Source: Mangrovitalea sediminis (lineage in GTDB: Bacteria > Pseudomonadota > Gammaproteobacteria > Pseudomonadales > Oleiphilaceae). From it: 64,000 nt of DNA. Below are positions 26,563 to 39,763 of this stretch, one piece after another (positions within the stretch are counted from its first letter, which is position 1; each line of letters starts with the position of its first letter). The stretch spans positions 62,001 through 126,000 of the forward strand of contig NZ_NTLB01000004.1 in the NCBI RefSeq assembly GCF_002514725.1, written 5' to 3'. The position numbers and the translations under genes are program-made. The notes beneath the pieces are model-generated. The model saw only the letters and a program-made list of their open reading frames with translations. It had not been told where the DNA came from and did not search any database.

Positions 26563-27714
26563 ATGAGTGATTCACCAAGATTCAGGATTTTCATTATTGG
26601 CGCAGGCTTTTCTGTTCACGCAGGCTTGCCGCTTGGTGAGCAGTTGTTTGAATTTGTTCGACAGTCCGTTAACCGAAAATACGGCTCTGAGAACAAGCTT
26701 GAAAGAGATCTGGATTGGTACCTCAAGTATAGGGAGCGGTGTGATCACATTTCTTGTGATGCACCTGTAGATTATGAAAAATTTATGTCCTACTTGGACT
26801 TAGAACACTACCTGGGGTTACGTGGAAGTGATACGTGGAGTGACGAAGGTAATGAATCTCAGTTGCTGATTAGAAATGGCATACAAGAAGTTATTTACTC
26901 GCGGACACCCAGCACGCCAACAGATGAGTGCATAAGGTTTTGCGAACAACTACGACCTCAAGACATAGTTTTAACTTTTAATTACGATACTTTGATTGAG
27001 GATACTCTCGATTTCTTAGAGAAGCCTTATCGTCTCTTCCCGAGCCGTCTTAAAGAAGTAGGGATATCATCATCAATAGTTGATAGTGAAGCCGAGGCAG
27101 ATGAAATATGTATAAGCAAACTGCACGGCTCAATCGATTGGTATGACAAAATCCCGTTTTTAAAAGATAGAGAACATGCAAGCCAATATGAGTACCCGTG
27201 GGAGTCTAGACATCCAGTATTTAAAGATGGCACTGCCGTTTTAAGCTCGCCCCTGATCGATGGGCTTTCCCATGAAGACGATCCACTTAGATATGTTTAC
27301 CGTGTTGATGATCTATCACAACTCACGAAAGCGCAATTCTGGCAATGTTCTCCGTTGATTTTGTCGCCATCTAGCTCGAAAATTCTCTATGCGAACCCTC
27401 TAAAGTCGCTCTGGAGAGGCTTGCAGCAGGCTGGTGGTTTGAACTTTGGTCTGGGCGTTGTTGGGTATTCTTTGCCTCCCTATGATGAGTATGCTCGCCA
27501 AGCGCTGTACCATCTAATGCGCAACTACACAGAGTTTGAATATGACTTAGAAATGATGGGCCTTACCAAGGGCCCAGCAAGAATCCTTGATTATTCTCCG
27601 CCTGGTTCCTCTGATTGGAAGATCCGTAGGAATTATTCATTCATGAACTGGGAGAGAACTGAATTAAACACTTCCGGCCTCAATGAGAAAAGTATTGATT
27701 GGTTAATGCAGTAA
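26563..27714 (+). CDS. SIR2-like domain protein (candidate defence NADase)
   Basis: A 383-aa cytoplasmic protein of the SIR2-like superfamily. The N-terminal nucleotide-binding loop is IIGAGFSVHAGLPLG (residues 11-25); TFNYDTLIED holds the conserved Asn140-Tyr141-Asp142; KLHGSIDW holds His188; VVGYSLPPYDE comes late, as in SIR2_2-type proteins. Asn and His are the pair used for NAD cleavage in ThsA-like anti-phage effectors, so a stand-alone NAD-consuming defence protein is a fair hypothesis. It lies between two attC-like sites 18 bases after the first, is AT-rich against the rest of the window, and appears to be a mobile cassette gene. No partner effector gene is evident. Confidence 0.85.
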   Translation: MSDSPRFRIFIIGAGFSVHAGLPLGEQLFEFVRQSVNRKYGSENKLERDLDWYLKYRERCDHISCDAPVDYEKFMSYLDLEHYLGLRGSDTWSDEGNESQLLIRNGIQEVIYSRTPSTPTDECIRFCEQLRPQDIVLTFNYDTLIEDTLDFLEKPYRLFPSRLKEVGISSSIVDSEAEADEICISKLHGSIDWYDKIPFLKDREHASQYEYPWESRHPVFKDGTAVLSSPLIDGLSHEDDPLRYVYRVDDLSQLTKAQFWQCSPLILSPSSSKILYANPLKSLWRGLQQAGGLNFGLGVVGYSLPPYDEYARQALYHLMRNYTEFEYDLEMMGLTKGPARILDYSPPGSSDWKIRRNYSFMNWERTELNTSGLNEKSIDWLMQ

Positions 27715-27719
27715 CAACA

Positions 27720-27793
27720 TCATCTAATCAGTTGCTGCACGCGGATAAATTACTCGCTGCGCTCCTAATTTACCGGCGAGCAAGGCGTTAGCC
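27720..27793 (+). repeat. attC-like recombination site 2
   Basis: The right end is GGCGTTAGCC (GTT at 27787). TTGCTGC (27732-27738) pairs with GAGCAA (27778-27783), leaving one extrahelical G, again the attC L-box asymmetry. TAAATTA (27746-27752) pairs with TAATTTA (27766-27772) and flanking CGG/CCG extends the stem with one bulged A. The left R box is degenerate (ATCTAAT instead of RYYYAAC). It follows the SIR2-like stop by five bases. Confidence 0.72.
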
Positions 27794-27812
27794 ATACGAA
27801 AAAGTACTGAGC

Positions 27813-28688
27813 ATGGATGAAATAGAGAAAATCATAAGCCGATACGATGAGGAATACGTAGGGCAAAGCTTACGAACACTAGATGACATAAATAGATTTA
27901 CTGGAACTTTTGTTCGGGATGTGGCAGAGATTTATGACTGCATTACTAGAATTCGAAATGTTTATCGCAACTCTACGGGTTTCAGCTTAGAAGATGCTCC
28001 AATTTTGGGCTTGCTAACTAGGATATGGAAGCTGCTCAAAGAGATTGTAAATTACTACGAGCAAGATAATGCTGAAATTATAAGTATTCTAGAAAGGCCA
28101 TTAATCGAAGCCGCAGTGACAGCAGAATACCTGCTGATGAGCGATTCAGATGTAATTGAAGATTACAGAAAGTGCTCTTACAAAGACCGATTGAGGATAC
28201 TTCGTGAACTCAAAGAAGGTTCTCGCTTCTTTGAGACAAAGGCGGGAAAACGCCTGCTCAAATCTGTTCAGGAGAAGATGGATCTGGAGGGCTTCTCAGA
28301 AGACGATTTCAAAGAGCAAAAGAAAAATCGATGGAGACTCCAGGGCAAGACATTCTTCGATATTTTCAAGGAAATCACGGACGAGGATCTATACAAATAC
28401 ACTTACGGAATGATGTCAGAGTCAATACATGGTTCGTGGAACGAATCTATGGATTGGTGCCTTCAAAAGAATGAAGATTCTACGTTTACCGTATATCCGT
28501 TCTACCATGAGGCTGATGTGAGATATATATGTCCAACACTCAAGTTTTGCAATGAGTCATACCGACTCTGGTTAGAGCGAATTGATTGCCTAGATGAGAA
28601 CATGATTAATGTCCTCGATTGGATCGAGAGAGTAAACACAAGAATATTCATGATATTCGATCAAAAATATGATGGACCAAATGGCTAA
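27813..28688 (+). CDS. DUF5677-like protein, cassette gene
   Basis: A 291-aa, highly charged, all-helical cytoplasmic protein. The motifs ERPLIEAAVTAEYLL and SESIHGSWNESMDW resemble the DUF5677 family, whose biochemical role is unknown. It starts 25 bases after the crossover point of attC site 2, is AT-rich like its neighbour, and has no transmembrane segment. Its TAA stop coincides with the 3' boundary of the intron-like element, so its own attC is missing or interrupted. A defence role is possible because of the cassette context but is not shown by the protein. Confidence 0.72.
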   Translation: MDEIEKIISRYDEEYVGQSLRTLDDINRFTGTFVRDVAEIYDCITRIRNVYRNSTGFSLEDAPILGLLTRIWKLLKEIVNYYEQDNAEIISILERPLIEAAVTAEYLLMSDSDVIEDYRKCSYKDRLRILRELKEGSRFFETKAGKRLLKSVQEKMDLEGFSEDDFKEQKKNRWRLQGKTFFDIFKEITDEDLYKYTYGMMSESIHGSWNESMDWCLQKNEDSTFTVYPFYHEADVRYICPTLKFCNESYRLWLERIDCLDENMINVLDWIERVNTRIFMIFDQKYDGPNG

Positions 28689-29060
28689 TCGGGTAGCCGG
28701 GGGTATCTAGCCCCCAGCCCCAACAACACCCTGCATGCGGCTCCGCACAGGGCGTTTCACTTGGAATGGTGAAGCTTGATCCACCCATCACGAAGGGACA
28801 CAAGACCCGCAGATTGCAGGAAGGCATTGGATAATGCTTGTTGTATTCCCGGTGTCTTGGAACTTCGCCATGGTCCTTTGCTGGTAATGCCACAAGCCAC
28901 CGCCGCTCGGACCTCAACACGGGTTCTACCCAGTTTAGTGGACGCGCATCGCTAACTCCACAAGTGACCGGCTCCCCTCTAGCTTGTCCCTTCCAAGTTT
29001 CAAATGAAGTTCCGCGTGAAGCCAACCGCTCCGATGTTCGATTGCCCTGAATGAATTCCC
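28689..29060 (-). mobile_element. Group II intron remnant without reverse transcriptase
   Basis: On the minus strand the 3' end reads as a domain V-like hairpin (28727-28754: CGCCCTG paired with CAGGGTG around TGCGG-AGC-CGCA). A domain VI-like hairpin follows (28697-28717, CTGGGGG with CCCCCGG), and the element ends in CTACCCGAT, the usual form of bacterial group II intron 3' ends. No maturase ORF fits, so it is ORF-less or deleted; the 5' boundary is not clear. It abuts the DUF5677-like stop on one side and the chemoreceptor 3' end on the other. The exon side reads TAGCC on the minus strand, like the bottom strand of an attC left end. Confidence 0.5.
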
Positions 29061-29086
29061 CTGCCACATCAGTCAGTGAAAACCAG

Positions 29087-30304
29087 CTAAACCCGCACCA
29101 CCGAAACCGCCTTCTCCAGATCGACAATAAGCTGTTGCAAACGCTGGCTCATTTCTGCGCTGTCGACCATACGCTGAACCATGTTTTCAGTGGTTTCGCG
29201 AATGCTGTCGATATTCTGTTGCACGGCATCCGTTTCGCCGGACTTGGCATCGGAGGCCTGGGCGATTTCGCGGACGCTGGTGGTGATGGTTTCCACTGCT
29301 GCGGTGATTTCCTGCAATGCCTTGCTGCCGGCGTTGGCGCGTTCCACGCACTGGTGTGCACTGTCTGAACTTTGCTGCATGCTGTTGACCGAGGCCTCCA
29401 GCGCACTCAGCAGGCGACCGATGGTTTCCTGGATCTGGTCGGTGGAATCCTGGACCCGTTGGGCCAGGCTACGAACCTCGTCCGCCACGACAGCAAAGCC
29501 GCGGCCGTGCTCACCCGCTCGCGCCGCCTCGATAGCGGCGTTCAGCGCCAGCAGGTTGGTCTGTTCGGCGATACCGCGGATTTCGTTGACTGACTTGCCG
29601 ATTTCCTGGCCGTTGCGGGACAGCACTTCCACGCTGGTCGCCGAAGACTCGATATCCCCCGCCAGCTTTTGAATGGCCGACGCCGTTGTGTCCACCAGTT
29701 GTTTACCTTCGCCGGCGATCTGGTTGGCCTGCCCGGACTGGGTGCGCGCCACATCGGCCTGACCGGCGATATGCAGGAAGGCCTGCAGCATGTCATTCAC
29801 GACATTGGCCGAGCGGTCGGCGCCGGACTTCTGCCTGACCAGTTCGTCACGAGCCTCGAGCGTGGAGGTATTCATCCGCTCGACTTCCTCGCGCAACTGC
29901 ACCACCGCCCCTTTCATGCTGCCAACCACGTCCATGGTCCGGGACTGCATGGCATTGAACGCTTTCGCCATCTCGCCGATCTCGTCTTCCGAAACGACCG
30001 TCGCCCGGCTGTTCAGGTCGCCATTCTTCTCCACATCCACCATGATCTGCTTGAGCTGGTTGACGTGCTTTTCGATGAACGAAATCAGGATCTGCGAGAT
30101 CAGCATCTCCAGCGTCATCAGCACGATGACCACGCCAGCGAAGCCCGGTGCGTATTGCGGGAAGACATCCCAGAAAGACCGATGTCCCTCATTCGCCAAA
30201 AGGTTCAGGGAGTAAATTACCAGCAACATCAGGACGGAAAGGACGAAGATATTAACCAGCCAGAACTTGTACTTGAGGCGAAGATTTCGGAAAAATGCTT
30301 GCAT
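29087..30304 (-). CDS. Methyl-accepting chemotaxis protein
   Basis: A 405-aa chemoreceptor. Two N-terminal membrane segments (about residues 13-35 and 53-75) are separated by fewer than 20 residues, so there is no sizeable periplasmic ligand domain. A HAMP-like stretch follows ([29 protein letters not shown]), then the signalling coiled coil with the hairpin tip [21 protein letters not shown] and [17 protein letters not shown]. The ATG at 30304 ([15 protein letters not shown]) is chosen because upstream codons lack coding character. Sensing must be within the membrane, in the cytoplasm or through a partner. Confidence 0.94.
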   Translation of the reverse strand: MQAFFRNLRLKYKFWLVNIFVLSVLMLLVIYSLNLLANEGHRSFWDVFPQYAPGFAGVVIVLMTLEMLISQILISFIEKHVNQLKQIMVDVEKNGDLNSRATVVSEDEIGEMAKAFNAMQSRTMDVVGSMKGAVVQLREEVERMNTSTLEARDELVRQKSGADRSANVVNDMLQAFLHIAGQADVARTQSGQANQIAGEGKQLVDTTASAIQKLAGDIESSATSVEVLSRNGQEIGKSVNEIRGIAEQTNLLALNAAIEAARAGEHGRGFAVVADEVRSLAQRVQDSTDQIQETIGRLLSALEASVNSMQQSSDSAHQCVERANAGSKALQEITAAVETITTSVREIAQASDAKSGETDAVQQNIDSIRETTENMVQRMVDSAEMSQRLQQLIVDLEKAVSVVRV

Positions 30305-30563
30305 CGACCAGCAGACCTTCTGTGAATAATCTGTACGACATAGAGGCGCGATACCGGCCCCCTTGCCAGTATAGATGCCAGACACATAACTGCCATTCCA
30401 ATGCGCAGCGACTCATAGACTTAGCGTTCGCTCCCAGCTTTACGCCCGCCACAGTTTAACGCCTCCGCCCTGTCATTGGGCCAGATTGAGGCGCTCTCCT
30501 GATCAGGATCAAAGCATTTATTCTGCACGCGTTTTCTAATGCGGTATGTCCCTCATTCTGTAG

Positions 30564-32397
<1,834 letters not shown>

Positions 32398-32401
<4 letters not shown>

Positions 32402-32670
32402 AACAGGACGACGAACTGGAACGCCGTATCCGGCGTCAGGGTCAACGCCTGGACAGGGCAAAACGGGAGCGCCGCTCTCTGCTTGCGGAAACCGTCCATG
32501 TGGGCACCCTCGGCCTGGTCTTCGTGCTGCCGGTGGTGGCGGGAGCCTATCTGGGCCGCTGGCTGGACAGCCTGATGTCGGGTTATTCGATGCGCTGGAC
32601 CCTAAGCCTGATCATCGTCGGCGTCGCGGTGGGCATTTACAGTGTCTACCGGACGCTCAAGGAGCCTTGA
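32398..32670 (+). CDS. atpQ: N-type ATPase accessory protein AtpQ (AtpZ/AtpI-like)
   Basis: A 90-aa membrane protein that starts GTG at 32398 within the atpC stop. A charged N-terminus (about 1-33) is followed by two membrane segments (about 35-52 and 66-83) with the conserved GAYLGRWLDS between, as in the AtpZ/AtpQ family. AtpQ is thought to help assembly or Mg2+/c-ring handling. The next expected gene, atpR, is missing: only 27 bases separate this stop from atpB. Confidence 0.82.
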
Positions 32671-32697
32671 GATGAGGCCATCAACAGGAGAGCATGC

Positions 32698-33369
32698 ATG
32701 GAAAGCTCAGCCCTGAGCCCCGGCGTGGTTTTTCAGCTCGGACCGCTGATCATCACCAGCACCGTGATCACCACCTGGATCACGATGCTGGTGATTACGC
32801 TGTTCTGCCTGATTGCCCGCTCGCGTCTGCAAGAGGAGCCGGGACGGCTGCAAACGGTTCTGGAAGGCATCGTCAGCGCCATCGAAAATGCCGTTATCGA
32901 GGTCGAACCCAGCCACGGGGCGCGGATTATGCCGTTCGTCGGCAGTCTCTGGATTTTCCTGGTGATCGCCAACCTGACGGGCCTTGTCCCCGGCCTTCAT
33001 GCCCCGACCCGGGATCTGTCGACGACCGCCGCCCTCGCCTTCCTGGTGTTTCTCTCGGTCCACTGGTATGGCGTCCGGATACAGGGCTGGCGCGGCTATA
33101 TGCGGCATTTCCTGGCACCCAATCCGCTGTTACTGCCCTTCAACCTGATCAGCGAAGTCAGTCGCACCGTCGCCCTGGCGGTACGCCTGTTCGGCAATAT
33201 GATGAGCCTGGAGATGGCCGCCCTGTTGATCCTGGTGGTCGCGGGCTTTCTGGCACCGGTCCCCATCCTGATGCTGCATATCGTCGAGGCGCTGGTACAG
33301 GCCTATATCTTCGGGATGCTGGCACTGATTTATGTGGCGGGTGGTATGCAGTCCCAGGGTGAGTTGTGA
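32698..33369 (+). CDS. atpB: N-type ATPase subunit a
   Basis: A 223-aa membrane subunit that forms the ion half-channels with the c-ring. The essential Arg lies in ISEVSRTVALAVRLFGNMMS; LPFNLISE and the C-terminal VEALVQAYIFGMLALIYVAGG are family landmarks. About five or six membrane segments. The ATG at 32698 has AGGAGAG upstream. Shorter than the housekeeping subunit a (about 270 aa), as usual for N-ATPases. Confidence 0.93.
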   Translation: MESSALSPGVVFQLGPLIITSTVITTWITMLVITLFCLIARSRLQEEPGRLQTVLEGIVSAIENAVIEVEPSHGARIMPFVGSLWIFLVIANLTGLVPGLHAPTRDLSTTAALAFLVFLSVHWYGVRIQGWRGYMRHFLAPNPLLLPFNLISEVSRTVALAVRLFGNMMSLEMAALLILVVAGFLAPVPILMLHIVEALVQAYIFGMLALIYVAGGMQSQGEL

Positions 33370-33465
33370 TGTTTTGAGCCTCTGGCGCTGAGTGAACAGA
33401 CAGAGAGTGCGGGCAGGTATCTCGAAGTGAGGCCCGACGCGCACCTCCCCAAATTGGCAACATAG

Positions 33466-33744
<279 letters not shown>

Positions 33745-33768
33745 CCACGACTCACAGAGGCTTAGAAC

Positions 33769-34507
33769 GTGGAGCTGAACGCATCGACCTTCTTCCTGGA
33801 AATCGTCAATTTCCTGGTCCTGATCTGGATCCTGCAGCGCTTTCTCTACCGCCCGGTGATGTCCGTGATCGCCCGCCGACAGGCCGCCATTCGGGCCCAG
33901 GTGGACGAAGCCGGCAAACTGCGGGAGGACGGAGAAGCGTTGCGTCAGCAATACGAAAGCCGACTGAGCGACTGGCAACAGGAACGTGAGCGGGCAAGAC
34001 TGGATCTGGACGCCGAAATCGACGCATTGAGGACACAGCGTCTGCAGGCGCTGAACGCCGAGCTGGCGAAGGTCCGCGACAAGGCGCAGCTGACACTGGA
34101 GCATCAACAGCAGGAAAAACAACGTGAAAGCGAAGCCACAGCGCTGGAGCTGGCCGCAGCCTTCGCGACTCGATTACTGGAACAAATGGCCGGCCCCGCA
34201 CTGGAAGACCTGCTGATCGACCTCACACTCCAGCGGCTGTCGGCACCCACCGCGGACGATGGCATTGCTCTGAGCCAAACCTGGAGTGCCCCGCCGACTG
34301 ATATCCTGGTGGAGAGCGCCTACCCGCTGACCCAGGCGCGCCAACAAGCCCTGTCGGAAACCCTTAAGGCGGCAGCTGACCTCTCCGTGCCGGTTGTTTT
34401 CCGGCAGTCGTCCGACCTGTTGGCTGGCCTGCGCATCACCCTCGGCAGTTGGATGTTACAAGCCAACCTGAAAGACGAACTGCGCGGTTTCACGGAGTTC
34501 GTCCGCC

Positions 34508-34515
<8 letters not shown>
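33769..34515 (+). CDS. atpF: N-type ATPase subunit b with delta-like C-terminus
   Basis: A 248-aa stator subunit, far longer than a normal b subunit (about 156 aa). One N-terminal membrane helix ([19 protein letters not shown]), a long charged coiled coil (about 35-140), then a C-terminal part ending [19 protein letters not shown], which resembles the end of subunit delta. There is no separate atpH, so this fusion probably serves as both b and delta. The start is GTG at 33769. It overlaps atpA by eight bases. Confidence 0.9.
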
Positions 34516-36006
<1,491 letters not shown>

Positions 36007-36010
<4 letters not shown>

Positions 36011-36846
36011 GCCGAAGGCACGATCTCGAATGGCAGCGGCATCAGCTGAACGACCTCAACAAGATTCTCGGGTCGATCAAGGCCCTGGCCTTTATGGAAA
36101 CCCGCAAGATCGGCAACATGATCAGCAACTTGCACGGACTGGTGCAGCAGATTGAAAACGCCGCCGCGACGTTTCTCGCTTTTCACCCGGAATTTCGTGC
36201 CAAACAACCAGGGACGACCGTCACAGTGGTTATCGGCTCAGAGCGGGGGTTTTGCGGGGATTTCAACGAGCGCCTGCTACCGGTGCTGCCGGTGACCGAC
36301 GGGCCGGTGATTGCCGTCGGACGCAAGCTGGAGGCCCTGCTGGCAGAACATCACGACCACCTGACCCTGCTGCCGGGCTCGAATATCGCCGAGGAAACCA
36401 GCGACGTGCTGGGAAAGCTGACCGACACGCTTGCAAGCCTTTCCCGGGAGGTGGGCTCCCTGTCATTGTCGGTACTTTATCAAGCCGACAATCGGGAAGC
36501 ACCGACATTGACCGCGCTGCTGCCGCCATTTGCGAATTTACCGGCACAACCTGCACGGGGGCTGCCGCCCTATCTCAACCTGTCACCCACTGAATTTTTC
36601 GCCGGCCTGACAGAGCAGTATGTGCTCGCATCGCTCAACCGCATGCTGTACAGCGCACTGTTGGCGGAAAACCATCGCCGGGTTCAGCATCTGGAGGGCG
36701 CGGTGCGACATTTGCAGGAGAATGTCAGCACCCTGGGCCAGAAACTGAACACCCTGCGCCAGGAGGAAATTACGGAAGAAATCGAGGTCATCCTGCTCAG
36801 CGCAGAACCGGACTCCGAGGCTACGGAGTCGCCCGGGCGGCCTTGA
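36007..36846 (+). CDS. atpG: N-type ATPase subunit gamma
   Basis: A 279-aa rotor subunit. The N-terminal helix has [22 protein letters not shown], the core has [17 protein letters not shown] (GS.RGLCG-like), and the C-terminal helix has [21 protein letters not shown]. The start ATG at 36007 overlaps the atpA stop; an earlier in-frame ATG lies within atpA. Its 3' end overlaps djlA on the other strand by 26 bases. Last gene of the operon. Confidence 0.9.
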
Positions 36847-37606
36847 TCACGTCATAGGCATGGGTGATTTCGCGGGTTTTCTGCTCCGCCATGTCACGCA
36901 TACTTTCCGGCAGCCCCTTACTGGCCAGCTTGTCCGGATGGTTCTGGCTCATCAGACGGCGGTAGGCCTTCTTGATCTCTTCGTCGCTATCCGAGGGCGA
37001 TACGCCCAGCACCTCGTAGGCATCATCGATCTGCTGACGGCTCGACGTCTGACTGCCAGCCCCGCCTTGCGCCGAGGCACCGCGGAGCATGGCTTCGAGC
37101 TGACGCACCTCGGCTTCTGTCAATCCCAACCCGCGTGCCACCCGCAGCAGCATCTGGTGCTCGGCCGGGTGCATCTGGCCGTCGGCGGCGATCGCGGTCA
37201 ACTGAACCTGCAGGAACATCTGCAACAGCACGCGATGGCCGTGGGTCAGTTGCATCACCTTGGCAAGTTCCGCATCCAGGTCGAAATCCGCCGACTTGCC
37301 GCGATTGAACGCCTGCTTGGCCCGTTCGCGATTCTCCGGAGAGAGACGGAAGCGATCGAACAGCACCTCCGCCGCCTGAATCTCCTCCCGCGTGATAACG
37401 CCATCGGCCTTACACATGGCCCCCATGACGGCGAAGGTCGACTCCATATACTGGGACTGCGCCTGGGCCAGGCCGCCCTGCACGTTCAGGTTAATGCGAC
37501 GGGCCTTCTTGGACAGCCAATAGCCCAGCGCCACGCCGACGATCAGCCCCGGGAAACGCCCGATATCGAAGCCGATCAGGCCCAACACAATCATCAGAAT
37601 GTACAT
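36821..37606 (-). CDS. djlA: Co-chaperone DjlA
   Basis: A 261-aa type III DnaJ. One N-terminal membrane segment (IVLGLIGFDIGRFPGLIVGV), a TerB-like acidic domain (AVMGAMCKADGVITREEIQA and TAIAADGQMHPAEHQMLLRV), then a C-terminal J domain with the HPD triad in SQNHPDKLASKG. It stimulates DnaK ATPase at the inner membrane. The ATG at 37606 puts the membrane segment at the N-terminus as in other DjlA proteins. Confidence 0.93.
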   Translation of the reverse strand: MYILMIVLGLIGFDIGRFPGLIVGVALGYWLSKKARRINLNVQGGLAQAQSQYMESTFAVMGAMCKADGVITREEIQAAEVLFDRFRLSPENRERAKQAFNRGKSADFDLDAELAKVMQLTHGHRVLLQMFLQVQLTAIAADGQMHPAEHQMLLRVARGLGLTEAEVRQLEAMLRGASAQGGAGSQTSSRQQIDDAYEVLGVSPSDSDEEIKKAYRRLMSQNHPDKLASKGLPESMRDMAEQKTREITHAYDVIKAARATP

Positions 37607-37667
37607 CGTCAGGTCAAACCTATGCCGAAAAGAAGGAGGTCTCTGTGCGCCGACACTTCTCGGCACC

Positions 37668-38429
37668 TCAGGACTTGAGTCGGTAGCCCGTTTTGAAGAT
37701 CCAGCTGATGGCAGCGATGCAGGCCGCCATGAACACCAGCGTCATCCCCAGACTGATCCCGACATTGACGTCGGAAACGCCATAAAAGCTCCAGCGAAAA
37801 CCGTTGATCAGGTAGACCACCGGGTTGAACAGGGAAACCGTCTGCCAGAACGGCGGCAGCATCTTGATCGAATAGAAGCTACCGCCCAGGAATGTCAGCG
37901 GCGTGATAACCATCAACGGTATCAACTGCAGCTTCTCGAAGCCATCCGCCCAGACACCGATGATAAAGCCAAACAGGCTGAACGTGATCGAGGTCAGGAT
38001 CAGGAAGCCGATCATCCATATCGGATGCTCAACGCTGTAGGTGACAAAGAAGCGAGCGGTCAGCAGGATAATCAATCCAAGGATGATCGACTTGGTCGCC
38101 GCCGCCCCCACATAGCCGATCAACATTTCCAGATGGGAGATCGGCGCCGACAGGATTTCGTAAATGGTGCCGGTGAACTTCGGCATGTAGATGCCGAAGG
38201 ATGCATTGGCGATACTTTGGGTCAGCAATGCCAGCATCATCAGGCCGGGAATGATGAAGGCACCGTAGCTGATACCGTCGATTTCCGTCATGTGCGAACC
38301 GATAGCGGAACCGAATACGACGAAATAAAGCGATGTGGATATCACCGGCGAGGCGATGCTCTGCATCAGCGTACGCCGGCTGCGCGCCATCTCGAACTTA
38401 TAGAGCGCGCTGACTCCATGAAGATTCAT
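37668..38429 (-). CDS. ABC-2 type transporter permease (YadH-like)
   Basis: A 253-aa permease with six membrane segments. [20 protein letters not shown] at the N-terminus, [30 protein letters not shown] distributed over the second and third segments, and [20 protein letters not shown] are typical of YadH/ABC2_membrane. It overlaps the ATPase gene by four bases, so the two are translationally coupled. Substrate not determined. Confidence 0.92.
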   Translation of the reverse strand: MNLHGVSALYKFEMARSRRTLMQSIASPVISTSLYFVVFGSAIGSHMTEIDGISYGAFIIPGLMMLALLTQSIANASFGIYMPKFTGTIYEILSAPISHLEMLIGYVGAAATKSIILGLIILLTARFFVTYSVEHPIWMIGFLILTSITFSLFGFIIGVWADGFEKLQLIPLMVITPLTFLGGSFYSIKMLPPFWQTVSLFNPVVYLINGFRWSFYGVSDVNVGISLGMTLVFMAACIAAISWIFKTGYRLKS

Positions 38430-39352
38430 GAGCGTCCCCTTACCAGATTAACGAAGATCTCTTCCAGAGAGCTCTCCCGCGAACTCAGATCCTTGAAATC
38501 GATGCCATGGCTGTTCAGCTGGCGCAGGAGACCGGCAATGCCGGTATGTTCGCTTTGACTATCGAAGGTGTACACCAGCTCATTGCCTTCGTTCGTCAGT
38601 TCCAGCGGCAGCCCGCTCAGCTCGGCGGGAATCTGATCCAGCGGATTCTGCAGGTGCAGCCGGAGCTGCTTCTTGCCCAGTTTTTCCATCAGGGCATGCT
38701 TTTCCTCCACCAGGACGATCTCGCCCTTGTTGATCACCCCGATACGGTCGGCCATTTCTTCGGCCTCCTCGATATAGTGAGTGGTCAGGATGATGGTAAC
38801 GCCGTTGTCGCGCAAACCCCGCACCAGTTCCCACATATCCCGGCGCAGCTCGACATCGACACCGGCGGTCGGTTCGTCGAGAAACAGGATTTTCGGCTCA
38901 TGGGAGAGTGCCTTGGCGATCATGACCCGCCGCTTCATACCCCCGGAAAGCTCCATGATGCGCGAATTCCGCTTGTCCCAAAGGGAGAGGTCTCGCAACA
39001 GCTTCTCGATATAGGCCGGATTTGGCGGCTTCCCGAACAGGCCGCGGCTGAAAGAAACCGTCGCCAGGACGCTTTCGAAGGCATCCGTCGACAATTCCTG
39101 GGGCACCAGCCCAATCATCGAGCGGGCGGCACGATACTCGCGACGGATATCGTGGCCACCGGCCAGTACCTGTCCCTGAGTGGCGTTTACGATGCCGCAA
39201 ACAATGCTGATCATGGTGGTTTTGCCCGCCCCGTTGGGACCGAGCAGGGCGAAAATCTCGCCCGGATTGATGGCCAGGTTAACGCCCTTGAGCGCCTGGA
39301 AACCGGTATCGTAGGTCTTGCTCAGGTTGTTGACCGAGATGATCGGCTGCAC
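38426..39352 (-). CDS. ABC transporter ATP-binding protein (YadG-like)
   Basis: A 308-aa ATPase. Walker [10 protein letters not shown], signature [15 protein letters not shown], Walker [13 protein letters not shown] and the switch His in [16 protein letters not shown] are all intact. A C-terminal extension of about 90 residues with alternating strands follows, as in YadG/CcmA-type drug and polysaccharide exporters. First gene of a two-gene operon with the YadH-like permease. Confidence 0.93.
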   Translation of the reverse strand: MQPIISVNNLSKTYDTGFQALKGVNLAINPGEIFALLGPNGAGKTTMISIVCGIVNATQGQVLAGGHDIRREYRAARSMIGLVPQELSTDAFESVLATVSFSRGLFGKPPNPAYIEKLLRDLSLWDKRNSRIMELSGGMKRRVMIAKALSHEPKILFLDEPTAGVDVELRRDMWELVRGLRDNGVTIILTTHYIEEAEEMADRIGVINKGEIVLVEEKHALMEKLGKKQLRLHLQNPLDQIPAELSGLPLELTNEGNELVYTFDSQSEHTGIAGLLRQLNSHGIDFKDLSSRESSLEEIFVNLVRGRS

Positions 39353-39634
39353 AGGACCTCCTATTGAGTGAATAGCAGAAACGCTGTAGCCAGTTCGCTA
39401 ACAACGCTCCCCGGAAAACGCGGCTCAAAGAGCACCGTCGATAAAATACGGGATGAATCACTACTGAATGAAGCCGGCATTGATAGACACCAGCTCCGAC
39501 GCGATCCGCCAAGCATGCGGCGGCAATGGAAATGGCGGCGCCTTCAAAACGGACTCGGCGCGACACAGCTACAGCAAACGCGCATCAGGGCGATGTGGGT
39601 ACGATTTTCGGGATTTCAAGCATAACATGCCAGC

Positions 39635-39763
39635 TCAATCGTCATCCTTGAAGCCTGCCGTCATCGCCGCGTACTGTTCGGGCGTCAGGGCCGGCAAATG
39701 CTTCACAAACGCTGTGATGCCCCAGATCTTCTGGTCATTGTGGATGGTCCCCGGGCTGACATC
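39635..39763 (-). pseudogene. C-terminal remnant of a c-type cytochrome
   Basis: Directly after the GNAT stop, in the same frame, the minus strand reads HNDQKIWGITAFVKHLPALT followed by PEQYAAMTAG and a stop at 39635. This is the characteristic last helix of class I cytochrome c domains (DxxIWxIxAFVxxLPxLTPxxYxxM). The haem-binding CxxCH and the rest of the domain are absent, so only a fragment survives. The bases from 39353 to 39634 hold nothing recognisable. Confidence 0.6.

Noticed and set aside
28648-29127. 159-codon minus-strand ORF
   Set aside because: Crosses the intron-like element and shows no reverse transcriptase or other domain; it reads structured RNA sequence as protein.
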